A DNA stretch of 64,000 bases from positions 124,001 to 188,000 of the forward strand of contig NZ_DIVJ01000010.1 in NCBI RefSeq assembly GCF_002428305.1. Direction: 5' to 3'. Below are positions 1 to 8,139 of this stretch, piece after piece. Under the pieces are notes generated by a model that worked only from the letters and a program-made list of their open reading frames with translations, had not been told where the DNA came from and did not search any database. Made by a program: the position numbers and the translations under genes. The stretch is from Flavobacterium sp. UBA6135. Lineage in GTDB: Bacteria > Bacteroidota > Bacteroidia > Flavobacteriales > Flavobacteriaceae. Every line of letters starts with the position of its first letter. Positions within the stretch are counted from its first letter, which is position 1.

Positions 1-993
1 AAAACGGTTTTCGCCACCTCTTCTGAATTCGTTTACCGTATGAAATTCGGCCGTAATTTTGCTTCGTTTAAACGGACGATAAAACGATTTGAATCCGAAT
101 GTTCGGTTTTGCATCGTTGTAATTTCCGTAAAATTATCATTATTGGCATCAAAAGGTTCACGGTCACGAAGCATTGCAAAAATCTGAATTCCTAAATTCA
201 AATCTTCTGATAAAACTGTTCCGTTTAACGTTAAGGCTTTGTCGGGCACATTTCCGTCAATTAAACCCAAATGAGAATTAATTTCAAACGAATTTTCAAT
301 CGGATCTTTTGTAATAATGTTGATGGTGCCCGCAATTGCATTCGATCCATATAAAGACGAACCGCCACCACGAACCACTTCAATGCGTTCAATCATATTG
401 GTGGGAATTTGATCTAAACCATACACCCCATTTAAAGCAGAAAAAATTGGTCGACTATCCATTAAAATTTGAGAATAAGCTCCATCTAAACCATTCATCC
501 GAACTTGCGAAAATCCGCAGTTTTGGCAATTCGTCTCCATCCGCAATCCGGGTTGAAAACTCAATCCTTCCGATAAACTGATGGCTTGTGCTTTTTGTAA
601 CACTTCTGAATTGGTAACCGTAACAATCACTGGAGCTTCGGTTCTTTTTTGCAATCCACGAGTAGCTGAAACCACGACTTGATTGAGTCCGAAAACACTT
701 TCTTCTAAATTAAAATCCAAGTGAATTTTTCCTCCGGAAGGAACATTAATATTTTTTTCTTGATTTTTAAAACCGATGGCTTGCACGATGATGGTTTGCT
801 TTCCTGCGGGAACTTCAATCGAATAATTTCCGTTTTCATCAGAAGAAGTCCCTGTTGAGGTGTTCTTTAAAAAAATACCTGCAAACGGAACCGCTTGACC
901 TTCAGATAAAATATGACCCACAACCGTTCCTTTTTCTTGAGCTTGTGAAATTAATGTAAATGATAAAACAATTACAATCAGAATTTTTTTCAT
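1..993 (-). CDS. TonB-dependent receptor with CxxC plug motif (3' part outside window)
   Basis: This is the N-terminal 331 residues of an outer-membrane TonB-dependent receptor; the barrel continues beyond the window edge. A signal peptide (MKKILIVIVLSFTLISQAQ) is followed by a carboxypeptidase-regulatory-like domain at about residues 23-105, then a plug domain from about 115. The plug carries TNCQNCGFSQVRMNGLDG, a CxxC-containing segment, and later VVRGGGSSLYGSNAIAGTIN, the usual plug signature. The gene is divergent from a DtxR-family regulator and a ZIP transporter, so a metal or metal-chelate substrate is likely, but the substrate cannot be read from the sequence. The start follows a good Bacteroidota promoter. 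Confidence 0.9.
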   Translation of the reverse strand, partial: MKKILIVIVLSFTLISQAQEKGTVVGHILSEGQAVPFAGIFLKNTSTGTSSDENGNYSIEVPAGKQTIIVQAIGFKNQEKNINVPSGGKIHLDFNLEESVFGLNQVVVSATRGLQKRTEAPVIVTVTNSEVLQKAQAISLSEGLSFQPGLRMETNCQNCGFSQVRMNGLDGAYSQILMDSRPIFSALNGVYGLDQIPTNMIERIEVVRGGGSSLYGSNAIAGTINIITKDPIENSFEINSHLGLIDGNVPDKALTLNGTVLSEDLNLGIQIFAMLRDREPFDANNDNFTEITTMQNRTFGFKSFYRPFKRSKITAEFHTVNEFRRGGENRF

Positions 994-1006
994 ACCAAAA
1001 AAATAA

Positions 1007-1044
1007 ATTTAGACAAAACTAAAAATTATTTTACTCATATCAAA
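1007..1044 (-). promoter_or_regulatory. Promoter of the TonB receptor with an operator-like site
   Basis: Read on the minus strand, TTTG (1041-1044) lies exactly 19 bp before TAGTTTTG (1014-1021), a full Bacteroidota promoter. The -7 element is covered by TTTAGACAAAACTAAA (1008-1023), a perfect TTTAG-N6-CTAAA inverted repeat. The ATTTAGA half-site recurs at the FecA-like receptor and feoA promoters, so this may be the binding site of the adjacent DtxR-family regulator. Confidence 0.6.
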
Positions 1045-1053
1045 TTATCTTAC

Positions 1054-1061
1054 TATATTTG
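1054..1061 (+). promoter_or_regulatory. -7 element of the dtxR-like/ZIP operon
   Basis: TATATTTG matches the TAnnTTTG element and sits 20 bp before the regulator's ATG. No clear TTTG -33 element is visible. The operator-like palindrome at 1008-1023 is about 30 bp upstream, so the regulator might also control its own operon. Confidence 0.5.
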
Positions 1062-1080
1062 TTTTCAATTAATTGAATTT

Positions 1081-1734
1081 ATGACCTATTCGGAAGAAAA
1101 CTATATCAAAGTAATTTATCATTTATCATTGGTTTCGCCCAAAGGAGTCAATACGAATGCTATTGCCGGAATGATTGAAAGCAAAGCTTCTTCAGTAACG
1201 GATATGGTGAAGAAATTAGCCGAAAAAGAATTGGTTGATTACCAGAAATACCAAGGCGTGACACTCACTCAAAAAGGATTACACGCTGCCAAAATGATTG
1301 TAAGAAAACATCGTTTATGGGAAGTTTTTTTGGTTGAAAAATTAGACTTTACGTGGGATGAAGTGCATGATTTGGCGGAAGAATTGGAGCATATTAAATC
1401 GGAGAAATTGATTAATCGATTGGATGAATTTTTAGGCTTCCCTAAAGAAGATCCGCACGGTGATCCTATTCCTGATCGATATGGACAAATGATAAAAGTG
1501 GAAAAACAATTACTTTCTGAAGTGGGTTTGAATAAAAGAGTGATGTGTTTGGGCGTTAAAGATAGTTCGCCGAGTTTTTTGCAGTATTTAGATAAGCATC
1601 AAATTTCGTTAGGTGCTGAAATTGAAATTATCAATAAAGAAGCCTTTGATATGTCGCTGACTATTTTAATGAATGGAAAAGAGATTTTAATTTCGAATAA
1701 AATTGCAGGTAATTTATTTGTAAAAGCGATATAA
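1081..1734 (+). CDS. DtxR-family metal-dependent transcriptional regulator
   Basis: A 217-residue regulator with an N-terminal winged helix (about 1-70), a metal-binding dimerisation domain (about 70-140) and a C-terminal FeoA/SH3-like domain (about 150-217). The dimerisation helix reads VHDLAEELEH, so the position of the DtxR ligand Cys102 is Glu, as in the manganese sensor MntR. The N-terminal ligands of MntR (Asp8, Glu11) align by eye with Asn7 and Lys10, so the site is neither classical DtxR nor MntR. It probably represses metal import genes when Fe(II) or Mn(II) is plentiful. It is one base upstream of the ZIP gene and shares its transcript. Confidence 0.92.
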   Translation: MTYSEENYIKVIYHLSLVSPKGVNTNAIAGMIESKASSVTDMVKKLAEKELVDYQKYQGVTLTQKGLHAAKMIVRKHRLWEVFLVEKLDFTWDEVHDLAEELEHIKSEKLINRLDEFLGFPKEDPHGDPIPDRYGQMIKVEKQLLSEVGLNKRVMCLGVKDSSPSFLQYLDKHQISLGAEIEIINKEAFDMSLTILMNGKEILISNKIAGNLFVKAI

Positions 1735-1735
1735 T

Positions 1736-2557
1736 ATGTTTGATAGCATTGTTGCCTATTTATCGAGTATTGACCCTATTTTAGCGGCGTTATATGCCAC
1801 GTTATTTACCTGGTTTTTAACAGCTTTAGGATCATCAGTTGTGTTCTTTTTTAAGACGATGAATCGAGCTGCTTTAGACGGAATGCTTGGTTTTACGGGC
1901 GGAGTGATGGTTGCTGCCAGTTATTGGAGTTTGTTGGCACCTGCCATCGAAATGTCCGAAGGAGAAGGATTTGTAAAAGTAATGCCGGCAGCGGTTGGTT
2001 TTCTTATGGGTGCCTTTTTCTTATTTGGTTTGGATAAAGTTTTACCACATTTACATATCAATTTCAAAGAAACGGAAGGTGTAAAATCACCTTGGCAAAA
2101 AACGACACTTTTGGTTTTGGCCATAACGTTGCATAACATTCCGGAAGGGTTAGCTGTTGGAGTTTTGTTTGGTGGTGTTGCTGCCGGAATTCCTGAAGCA
2201 TCCATTGCCGGAGCTACGATTTTAGCGATTGGAATCGGAATTCAAAATTTTCCGGAAGGAATTGCCGTTTCGATGCCGTTACGACGAATGGGAATGAGTA
2301 GAAAAAAGAGTTTTTTATATGGTCAATCTTCTGCTTTAGTTGAACCCATTGCCGGAGTTTTGGGAGCAGTTGCGGTTACGTTTTTTACGCCAATTTTACC
2401 TTATGCTTTAGCATTTGCTGCCGGAGCCATGATTTTTGTGGTGGTGGAAGAAGTAATTCCTGAAACACAACAAGACAAACATACGGATATTGCAACCCTC
2501 GGATTTATTGGTGGATTTGTGGTAATGATGAGTTTGGATGTAGCTTTGGGAGGTTAA
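1736..2557 (+). CDS. ZIP family metal transporter (GufA/ZupT type)
   Basis: A 273-residue inner-membrane transporter with about eight hydrophobic segments. The two ZIP signature helices are visible: LHNIPEGLAVGVLFGG in TM4 and QNFPEGIAVSMPLRRMG in TM5, with the His, Asn, Pro and Glu residues that form the binuclear metal site in this family. ZIP proteins move divalent cations (Zn, Fe, Mn) into the cytoplasm. It starts one base after the DtxR-like regulator, so regulator and transporter are co-transcribed. Its stop codon overlaps the convergent Cys-rich microprotein gene by four bases. The metal specificity is not evident. Confidence 0.92.
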   Translation: MFDSIVAYLSSIDPILAALYATLFTWFLTALGSSVVFFFKTMNRAALDGMLGFTGGVMVAASYWSLLAPAIEMSEGEGFVKVMPAAVGFLMGAFFLFGLDKVLPHLHINFKETEGVKSPWQKTTLLVLAITLHNIPEGLAVGVLFGGVAAGIPEASIAGATILAIGIGIQNFPEGIAVSMPLRRMGMSRKKSFLYGQSSALVEPIAGVLGAVAVTFFTPILPYALAFAAGAMIFVVVEEVIPETQQDKHTDIATLGFIGGFVVMMSLDVALGG

Positions 2558-2682
2558 TGACAACCACAATCATCGCTGCCGCAGTTTTTCTTCGATTTCT
2601 TTTTTCCAAAAAAATGAAAATAGAGCACTACAATTGCAATGGCTAAAATGATGAACGCAATTATTTCCTGAAAATCAATCAT
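2554..2682 (-). CDS. FeoB-associated Cys-rich membrane microprotein
   Basis: A 42-residue protein beginning MIDFQEIIAFIILAIAIVVL, one transmembrane helix, followed by a lysine-rich stretch and a Cys-rich tail NCGSDDCGCH. This is the layout of the FeoB-associated Cys-rich membrane proteins, small partners usually encoded beside feoB. Here feoB is 3 kb away, but the whole neighbourhood concerns metals. TATCTTTG on the minus strand (2687-2694) matches the -7 consensus only 4 bp before the ATG, which would make the message nearly leaderless. The gene overlaps the ZIP stop codon tail-to-tail. The role in Fe(II) transport is inferred from the family. Confidence 0.75.
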   Translation of the reverse strand: MIDFQEIIAFIILAIAIVVLYFHFFGKKKSKKNCGSDDCGCH

Positions 2683-2694
2683 ACTACAAAGATA

Positions 2695-2725
2695 AAAGGT
2701 TCTCCATCAAAAACAGAGAACCTTT
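2695..2725 (-). terminator. Terminator of the FecA-like receptor gene
   Basis: AAAGGTTCTC (2695-2704) and GAGAACCTTT (2716-2725) form a perfect 10-bp stem with an 11-nt loop just downstream of the receptor's stop codon. Reading on the minus strand, the stem ends in a short T run that overlaps the -7 element of the microprotein gene. Confidence 0.7.
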
Positions 2726-2748
2726 AACAAACAAATAAAAAACACTTT

Positions 2749-4992
2749 TTAAAATTGTGCTGTAACTCCAAAATGGATTCCAAAAGGCATTCCCGGACGT
2801 AATCCAGCAGGAACTCTTGAAACAGCGTATTCTTTGTCTAATAAATTGACAATATTACTCATCAAACTTACTTTTTGGGTTAAATGATATTTGGCAGAAG
2901 CATCCACAATAAAGTTGCTTTTTACCAATTCGTTGTCCGGAATTGCACCTTGTCCGGCTAATGTTCTGAATTGATCATTATATTTTCCGCTGATGGCAAA
3001 ATTGAATTTTTTGTGTTCCAAATTTGCAGTAATTGAAAATTGATTTTTTGCAATGTATGGAATCTCATCACCGGGTTGAATTTGTCCCCAAGCTTCTGTA
3101 CCACTGTTGAATTCATTTTTTAATTCAGTATCTGTATACGTATAACTGAATGTAATTGGTAATTTAAATTTTGAATTTTCATTGTTCAACACATCATAGG
3201 TAACTAATAATTCTAAACCTTGAACTCTTGCTTGTCCTGCATTAAATAAGTCGCCGGTTCCTGTTCCGCCTGATGCGTTGGTGTCAGCTCCTTCCAGACG
3301 TGCAAAATCATTATAAAAAGCAATGATTTCACCCGATAATGCTTTTTTGTTAAAACGGAAACCCGCTTCATAGTTCATACTACTTTCGCCTTTGTCACCT
3401 TCATTTGATCCCGGAGGTGAAAAACCTTTGTGAACACTTGTAAAGGCTGAATAATCCTCGCTAATTTTATAAAGTGCTCCAAAACCGGGGATGTATTTTT
3501 CAACTCGGTTTTGTTTTCTGTTCAAATTGATTCCGGTTCTGTCTAAATCACTAGTGCCGTAATTTAAACTTCTACGAATGATGTTTTCATATCGCATACC
3601 CGGTGAAAACGTTAATTTTTTATACGTTAAATTATATAACACATGAACTGAAACGGCTTCTGCATTTTCAACCCGATTGTCTTGTGTTCCTGGAGTTCCG
3701 GCTACAGTTCTGAATAAAGAATTGTTTTGAATTTTATAACGGTCATCCCACTGAAAACGGTCTTCGCTATCTAAATGATAACGAACACCAAAATCAATAT
3801 CGTGTGTTAAAATCTCGCTGTTTAATTTAAAATTAAATGCAGTCTGAATGCCTTCTGCCAAATAACCACGATTGTTATTTCGCATTCTCAATGCATTATC
3901 GGCAGTGTTTGTTGCTCCTGTTAGAATGTCATAACCAGCCTGATTTGCTTCAGGATTTTCTAGAATCGAAGCTAAAGAAACATTTGAACCGCCAACATTT
4001 ACATCATGTAATTTATACCAATTTCTTCTAAAATTATTGCGATAAGCTTTTGTTGTAATCGTTAAGTAATCAGTTGGTATTGCCAAGTGAGTCAGCATTA
4101 ATTGATCGTGTTTCGTGTCTATTTTATCAACTTCTGAGGATAGATAACGACGGTATGGGTTGTTGTTAAAGTCATTTTGCGTTAATCCCAAATAGGTTTC
4201 ATCTGAATATTCATCTGATAATTGAGCTTTCAAAGTCAACGATTGAAAAACTTTAGCTTCAGGATTTGTGTTTACCCTAAACTTTGCTACATAGTCGTTT
4301 CCATTATAGCCGGTTGTTCTATCGCTAAAATCGATGGTTTTAAAACCTTCAGAATTACGATTATTGTATTCTACTAAATAACCGAAGTTTTTAAAGTTGT
4401 CTCCAAGATTCACATAGGTGTTTTTAGTATCGAAACTTCCCATAGATGCTACTATTTTTCCTGAAAATTGAGATGGAATTTGGTTAGAAACCATGTTAAT
4501 TGCTCCACCGGTTGTGTAAGGACCGTATTGAATTTGACTTCCGCCTTTTAAAATTTCAAAACTTTGAATTCTATTTACCGTAGGAAAATAATACGCCGCC
4601 GGAGCAGAATAGGGAGCCGGAGCGATTAATATCCCATCTTCCATTAATGTGATTTTTGATGCTCGTGACGGACTTGTTCCTCTCAGTCCGATACTTGGAC
4701 GAAGTCCGAAACCTTCTTCTTCCACCACGTTGATTCCCGGAACGGTTCTAAGAATTCTATTGATATCAGTATAGTTGAAAGTTTTTAATTCTTCGGGAGA
4801 AATAAAATAGGTAGAACCTGCTCTGTTTTTTGCTTTGAACTTACTGCCAATTAAGGCATCTCCATGTACGGTTACGCCGTTTAATTTTCTAACAGAGTCA
4901 TTTAAAGCAATATCATCAAAGGATTCATTTGTGTTTTGAGAGTAAGCAAAACCTGTCAATGCCACTAGACAGAGGGAAACTATATTTTTCAT
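2749..4992 (-). CDS. TonB-dependent receptor, FecA-like
   Basis: A 747-residue outer-membrane receptor. The signal peptide (MKNIVSLCLVALTGFAYSQ) leads straight into the plug, with no carboxypeptidase-like domain. The plug has VPGINVVEEEGFGLRPSIGL, RGTSPSRASKITLMEDG and YGPYTTGGAINMVSN, resembling FecA-type iron(III)-dicitrate receptors. The barrel follows and ends in an aromatic residue (VTAQF), as expected for Bam-dependent insertion. Its promoter carries the operator-like ATTTAGA-N5-TATAAAT also found at feoA, so iron repression is likely. The exact chelate is uncertain. It is transcribed alone, away from the regulator. Confidence 0.9.
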   Translation of the reverse strand: MKNIVSLCLVALTGFAYSQNTNESFDDIALNDSVRKLNGVTVHGDALIGSKFKAKNRAGSTYFISPEELKTFNYTDINRILRTVPGINVVEEEGFGLRPSIGLRGTSPSRASKITLMEDGILIAPAPYSAPAAYYFPTVNRIQSFEILKGGSQIQYGPYTTGGAINMVSNQIPSQFSGKIVASMGSFDTKNTYVNLGDNFKNFGYLVEYNNRNSEGFKTIDFSDRTTGYNGNDYVAKFRVNTNPEAKVFQSLTLKAQLSDEYSDETYLGLTQNDFNNNPYRRYLSSEVDKIDTKHDQLMLTHLAIPTDYLTITTKAYRNNFRRNWYKLHDVNVGGSNVSLASILENPEANQAGYDILTGATNTADNALRMRNNNRGYLAEGIQTAFNFKLNSEILTHDIDFGVRYHLDSEDRFQWDDRYKIQNNSLFRTVAGTPGTQDNRVENAEAVSVHVLYNLTYKKLTFSPGMRYENIIRRSLNYGTSDLDRTGINLNRKQNRVEKYIPGFGALYKISEDYSAFTSVHKGFSPPGSNEGDKGESSMNYEAGFRFNKKALSGEIIAFYNDFARLEGADTNASGGTGTGDLFNAGQARVQGLELLVTYDVLNNENSKFKLPITFSYTYTDTELKNEFNSGTEAWGQIQPGDEIPYIAKNQFSITANLEHKKFNFAISGKYNDQFRTLAGQGAIPDNELVKSNFIVDASAKYHLTQKVSLMSNIVNLLDKEYAVSRVPAGLRPGMPFGIHFGVTAQF

Positions 4993-5020
4993 TTTTGTTA
5001 TTTAGAATTAATCTACGGTG

Positions 5021-5059
5021 CAAAAGTAAAAATAGTTTTTATTTAGACAAATTATAAAT
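5021..5059 (-). promoter_or_regulatory. Promoter of the FecA-like receptor with an operator-like site
   Basis: On the minus strand TTTG (5048-5051) is followed after exactly 19 bp by TACTTTTG (5021-5028). ATTTAGA (5041-5047), N5, TATAAAT (5053-5059) covers the -33 element. The same two arms with the same spacing occur at feoA (8066-8084). Confidence 0.65.
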
Positions 5060-5139
5060 AAGGTTATTTTATGTTAAATTTTTAACTTGCTGAAAGTGAT
5101 GAAATTAAATTTTGACCCGACTGGAATAAAAATAAAAAA

Positions 5140-5166
5140 CTTCCAAAAAGGGGTACTTTTTGGAAG
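5140..5166 (-). terminator. Terminator after the two small membrane protein genes
   Basis: CTTCCAAAAAG (5140-5150) and CTTTTTGGAAG (5156-5166) form a perfect 11-bp stem with a 5-nt loop. On the minus strand the stem is followed by a T-rich run, consistent with termination of the 5596-5206 transcript. Confidence 0.75.
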
Positions 5167-5205
5167 TCTAAATAGTGTTTTGATAGTAGTGTTTTGTCTT
5201 ATTTC

Positions 5206-5400
5206 TTAAGATTCATCTTTTGTGGTTTTAACTAAACCAATACCTGCAATGAAAAAGACTAAACCTAGGATTCCATAAACCAAAAGTGTTTTGATTGTTT
5301 GATTGCTTTCCCCAAGATTAACAGCTAAATAGGCTGTATAAATTAATCCACCTATCCCTAAAACGGTAAGTATGGCACCAAAAATTCTTTTTAAGTTCAT
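5206..5400 (-). CDS. Small two-helix membrane protein
   Basis: A 64-residue protein, MNLKRIFGAILTVLGIGGLI onwards, with two transmembrane helices (about 5-27 and 38-58) and a charged C-terminus KTTKDES. I do not recognise a functional family. It starts 10 bases after the preceding small membrane protein gene and ends just before a strong terminator, so the two form a bicistronic unit between feoB and the FecA-like receptor. A function in metal uptake is possible only by location. Confidence 0.7.
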   Translation of the reverse strand: MNLKRIFGAILTVLGIGGLIYTAYLAVNLGESNQTIKTLLVYGILGLVFFIAGIGLVKTTKDES

Positions 5401-5410
5401 AATGTGTTAT

Positions 5411-5596
5411 TTAAATTGTAATATTTTTAACTGAGTCTAATAAACCGAAAACTTTCAGTAACCAAATGACAACTCCTATAACAACAATAATATTGAATAT
5501 ACCTTTGATTTTTCTATCCATTGGAATGTAAGTATTTACAACCCAAAGCAAAAAGCCAACAACAATTAATACAAGTAAAATATTTAAAATAGGCAT
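5411..5596 (-). CDS. Small membrane protein resembling the Thivi_2564 family
   Basis: A 61-residue protein with two hydrophobic segments (about 3-22 and 34-52) separated by the polar turn NTYIPMDRKIKG. The pattern, a helix then a TYIPMD-like turn then IIVVIGVVIWLLKVFGLL, resembles small membrane proteins annotated as the Thivi_2564 family in many bacteria; their function is unknown. It is the first gene of a two-gene unit. The 124-bp gap to feoB, with no terminator visible in it, leaves open whether it is also read through from feoB. Confidence 0.7.
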   Translation of the reverse strand: MPILNILLVLIVVGFLLWVVNTYIPMDRKIKGIFNIIVVIGVVIWLLKVFGLLDSVKNITI

Positions 5597-5720
5597 AGTT
5601 GAAAATTTAAAAGTTAGTGAAGTAAAGGTAGTAGTCCTTTAAAAACTTTTGTTACATAACTTAAGGAACCTATTACATAATTAACACATTATAAAACAAT
5701 AAGATGAGAATAATATCCGA

Positions 5721-7820
5721 TTATTTTAAAAGCTGATAAGCGATTAAAGCTACAATATAAGCAAAGCCACTCATAACAAAAAGTTGTATCATGGGCCACT
5801 TCCATGAGTTGGTTTCTTTTTTAACTACTGCAAGCGTACTCATACATTGCATTGCAAAAGCGTAAAAGAGCAGTAAAGAAATTCCCGAGGCAAAGTTATA
5901 AATCGGTTTTCCGGTAACGGGATGAATTTCAGATTTCATTCGTTGTTTGATGGTGTTTACTTCATCTTCGTGACTTCCAACGCTGTAAATTGTGGCCATA
6001 GTTCCCACAAAAACTTCGCGAGCGGCAAACGAGGCTACGATTCCGATTCCAATTTTCCAATCATAACCTAAAGGTTGAATTAAAGGTTCAATTGATTTTC
6101 CCAATATTCCGATATAGGAATTTTCTAATTTAAAAGAAGCTATTTTATCATTTATTTCATCTTCCGAAAGGCTACTATTGGTTTCAGATATTGTTGTTTC
6201 GGCAGTATAAAATGCATCTTTTGGACTATACGATGCCATAAACCAAAGAATAATAGATAAAGAAATGATAATTTTTCCGGCTCCAAAAACAAAAGCTTTC
6301 GTTTTTTCTATCACATTTAAACCCACATTTTTATAGTATGGAATTTTATAGTTGGGCATTTCAATTACAAAAAAGCTTTTGGATTGGAATTTTAAAATAC
6401 TATTCAAAATTTTAGCAGATAAAATGGCCATGAAAAACCCAAGAGCATACAAAAACATTAACGTTAATCCTTGAAGATTTAAAAAACCTAAAACACGTGT
6501 GTCAGGAATAATCAGAGCAATTAAAATGGTATAAACCGGTATTCTTGCCGAACATGTTGTGAAAGGAGTAATTAAAATAGTAATTAATCGTTCTTTCCAG
6601 TTTTCAATATTTCGAGTGGCCATTACTGCCGGAATCGCACAAGCTGTTCCTGAAATTAAAGGCACCAAACTTTTGCCGCTTAAACCAAAACGTCGCATGC
6701 CTTTGTCCATCAAAAACACAACACGACTCATATAACCACTTTCTTCAAGAATTGAAATAAATAAGAATAGAAAAGCAATTTGTGGAATAAAAATCACAAC
6801 ACCTCCAATGCCAGGAATCATTCCTTGAGCAATTAAATCTGTTAATTTTCCCGGAGGTAAATGCTCACTTACCCACGAACTTAACGAGGCAAATTGTTCG
6901 TCAATAAAATCCATTGGAACGCTTGACCAATCAAAAATAGATTGAAAAATCAAAAATAAAATCCCGAAGAAAATTACATAACCAAAGATTTTATGGGTTA
7001 GAATCCGATCTAACTTGCTCTGAAAATCTGTTGCAATAGTGGGATCTGTTTTTTTGGTAACTTTTAAAATATCATTTATAAATTGATATCGTTTGATGGT
7101 TTCTTTGTGCTGTAATCGTTTTAATTCGGCATCTGATTTTGAAAAAGAATTATTCTGTAAAATGGTTTTATTTAAAGAACCAAAATTCACATCCTGCGAT
7201 ATCACTAACCACAATTTATAATTTTGTTGATTGGGATAAATGCGTTTTAAATTTTCAAAATAGTCGCTATCAATTTCAGAAGCATTCAAACAGGCTTCTG
7301 TTGAAAGTTCTTGGTAATTGCTTATTATTTTTTTTAAGTCATTAATGCCGGTTGCTTTTCTCGAACTAATCAGGGCAATTTTGGTTTTTAAAGCAATTTC
7401 CATTTTAGGAATATCCAGACTAATTCCTTTTTTTTCCATTTGATCGGCCATATTGATTACCAATACAGTTGGAATTTCTAAATCTTTAATCTGAGTAAAA
7501 AGGAGTAGGTTACGCTTTAAGTTTTCAACTTCAGTAACAACCACAACCACATCCGGATAATCTTTATCATTTTTGTTTAACAGCAATTCAATAACTAAAT
7601 TTTCATCAAGTGAATTGGTGTTTAAACTATAAGTTCCCGGCAAATCTAAGATGGTTGCATTTTTAGAATCGCCTAACGAACACGACCCCACTTTTCGCTC
7701 AACAGTAATTCCGGGATAATTTCCCACCTGTTGTTTTAATCCGGTAAGTTGATTAAACAGCGATGTTTTTCCGGTATTAGGATTCCCAATAAGGGCAACT
7801 TTTATGGGGTTTGATTTCAT
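5721..7820 (-). CDS. feoB: Ferrous iron transporter FeoB
   Basis: A 699-residue inner-membrane Fe(II) transporter. The N-terminal G domain shows G1 GNPNTGKTS, a switch region GNYPGITVER, G3 DLPGTYSL and G4 NMAD. A cytosolic helical linker follows at about 170-270. The membrane core contains the family's Cys-bearing segments SGTACAIPAVMATR and TTCSARIPVYT and the late motif SFAAREVFVGTMATIYSVG. It starts 8 bp after feoA and is translated from the same message. The likely control point is the operator-like site in the feoA promoter. Confidence 0.97.
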   Translation of the reverse strand: MKSNPIKVALIGNPNTGKTSLFNQLTGLKQQVGNYPGITVERKVGSCSLGDSKNATILDLPGTYSLNTNSLDENLVIELLLNKNDKDYPDVVVVVTEVENLKRNLLLFTQIKDLEIPTVLVINMADQMEKKGISLDIPKMEIALKTKIALISSRKATGINDLKKIISNYQELSTEACLNASEIDSDYFENLKRIYPNQQNYKLWLVISQDVNFGSLNKTILQNNSFSKSDAELKRLQHKETIKRYQFINDILKVTKKTDPTIATDFQSKLDRILTHKIFGYVIFFGILFLIFQSIFDWSSVPMDFIDEQFASLSSWVSEHLPPGKLTDLIAQGMIPGIGGVVIFIPQIAFLFLFISILEESGYMSRVVFLMDKGMRRFGLSGKSLVPLISGTACAIPAVMATRNIENWKERLITILITPFTTCSARIPVYTILIALIIPDTRVLGFLNLQGLTLMFLYALGFFMAILSAKILNSILKFQSKSFFVIEMPNYKIPYYKNVGLNVIEKTKAFVFGAGKIIISLSIILWFMASYSPKDAFYTAETTISETNSSLSEDEINDKIASFKLENSYIGILGKSIEPLIQPLGYDWKIGIGIVASFAAREVFVGTMATIYSVGSHEDEVNTIKQRMKSEIHPVTGKPIYNFASGISLLLFYAFAMQCMSTLAVVKKETNSWKWPMIQLFVMSGFAYIVALIAYQLLK

Positions 7821-7828
7821 AAGGTGTT

Positions 7829-8062
7829 TTAATTTTCAATAATTTCAACACTGATTTCTTTCGCCATTTCTTTTCGAATGGCTAAGTGAGTACCATTCAT
7901 ATCAAGAAAAATGGGATCACCAAACGGAGCGGTTTGAATTAACTCAACCATGTGACCTTCCATACAACCCATTTCAATTAATTTTAAGGGAATTGTATCA
8001 AGATTGAAGGCAACAATTATTGCTTTTTCTCCTTTTTTTAGTTGGTCAACTGTGGTTTGCAA
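7829..8062 (-). CDS. feoA: FeoA family protein
   Basis: A small cytosolic SH3-like protein that assists FeoB. With the TTG at 8062 it has 77 residues and begins (M)QTTVDQLKKGEKAIIVAF, the normal FeoA N-terminus. Diagnostic residues include LKLIEMGCMEGHMVELI and DPIFLDMNGTHLAIRKEMA. An earlier in-frame TTG at 8104 would add 14 odd residues and place the start upstream of the -7 element TATTTTTG (8086-8093), so I reject it. The gene is 8 bp from feoB. An operator-like ATTTAGA-N5-TATAAAT lies between the -7 element and the start codon. Confidence 0.85.
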   Translation of the reverse strand: MQTTVDQLKKGEKAIIVAFNLDTIPLKLIEMGCMEGHMVELIQTAPFGDPIFLDMNGTHLAIRKEMAKEISVEIIEN

Positions 8063-8065
8063 ATT

Positions 8066-8093
8066 ATTTAGAATTAGTATAAATACAAAAATA
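8066..8093 (-). promoter_or_regulatory. feoAB promoter with an operator-like site
   Basis: On the minus strand TATTTTTG (8086-8093) fits the -7 consensus; a TTTG lies 15 bp upstream, shorter than usual. Immediately downstream, over the expected transcription start, is ATTTAGA (8066-8072), N5, TATAAAT (8078-8084), the same arms and spacing as at the FecA-like receptor. Repression by the DtxR-like protein is an inference. Confidence 0.6.
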
Positions 8094-8139
8094 CATTTTT
8101 TCAATCATCAAATCGGTTAGCTTTCAAAAAAATAAATTT

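Noticed and set aside
336..581. Open frame of 81 codons on the plus strand
   Set aside because: It lies antisense to the plug region of a clear TonB receptor and has no protein-like features.
8060..8104. Longer feoA from TTG at 8104
   Set aside because: The added residues are unlike FeoA and the start would lie upstream of the -7 element.
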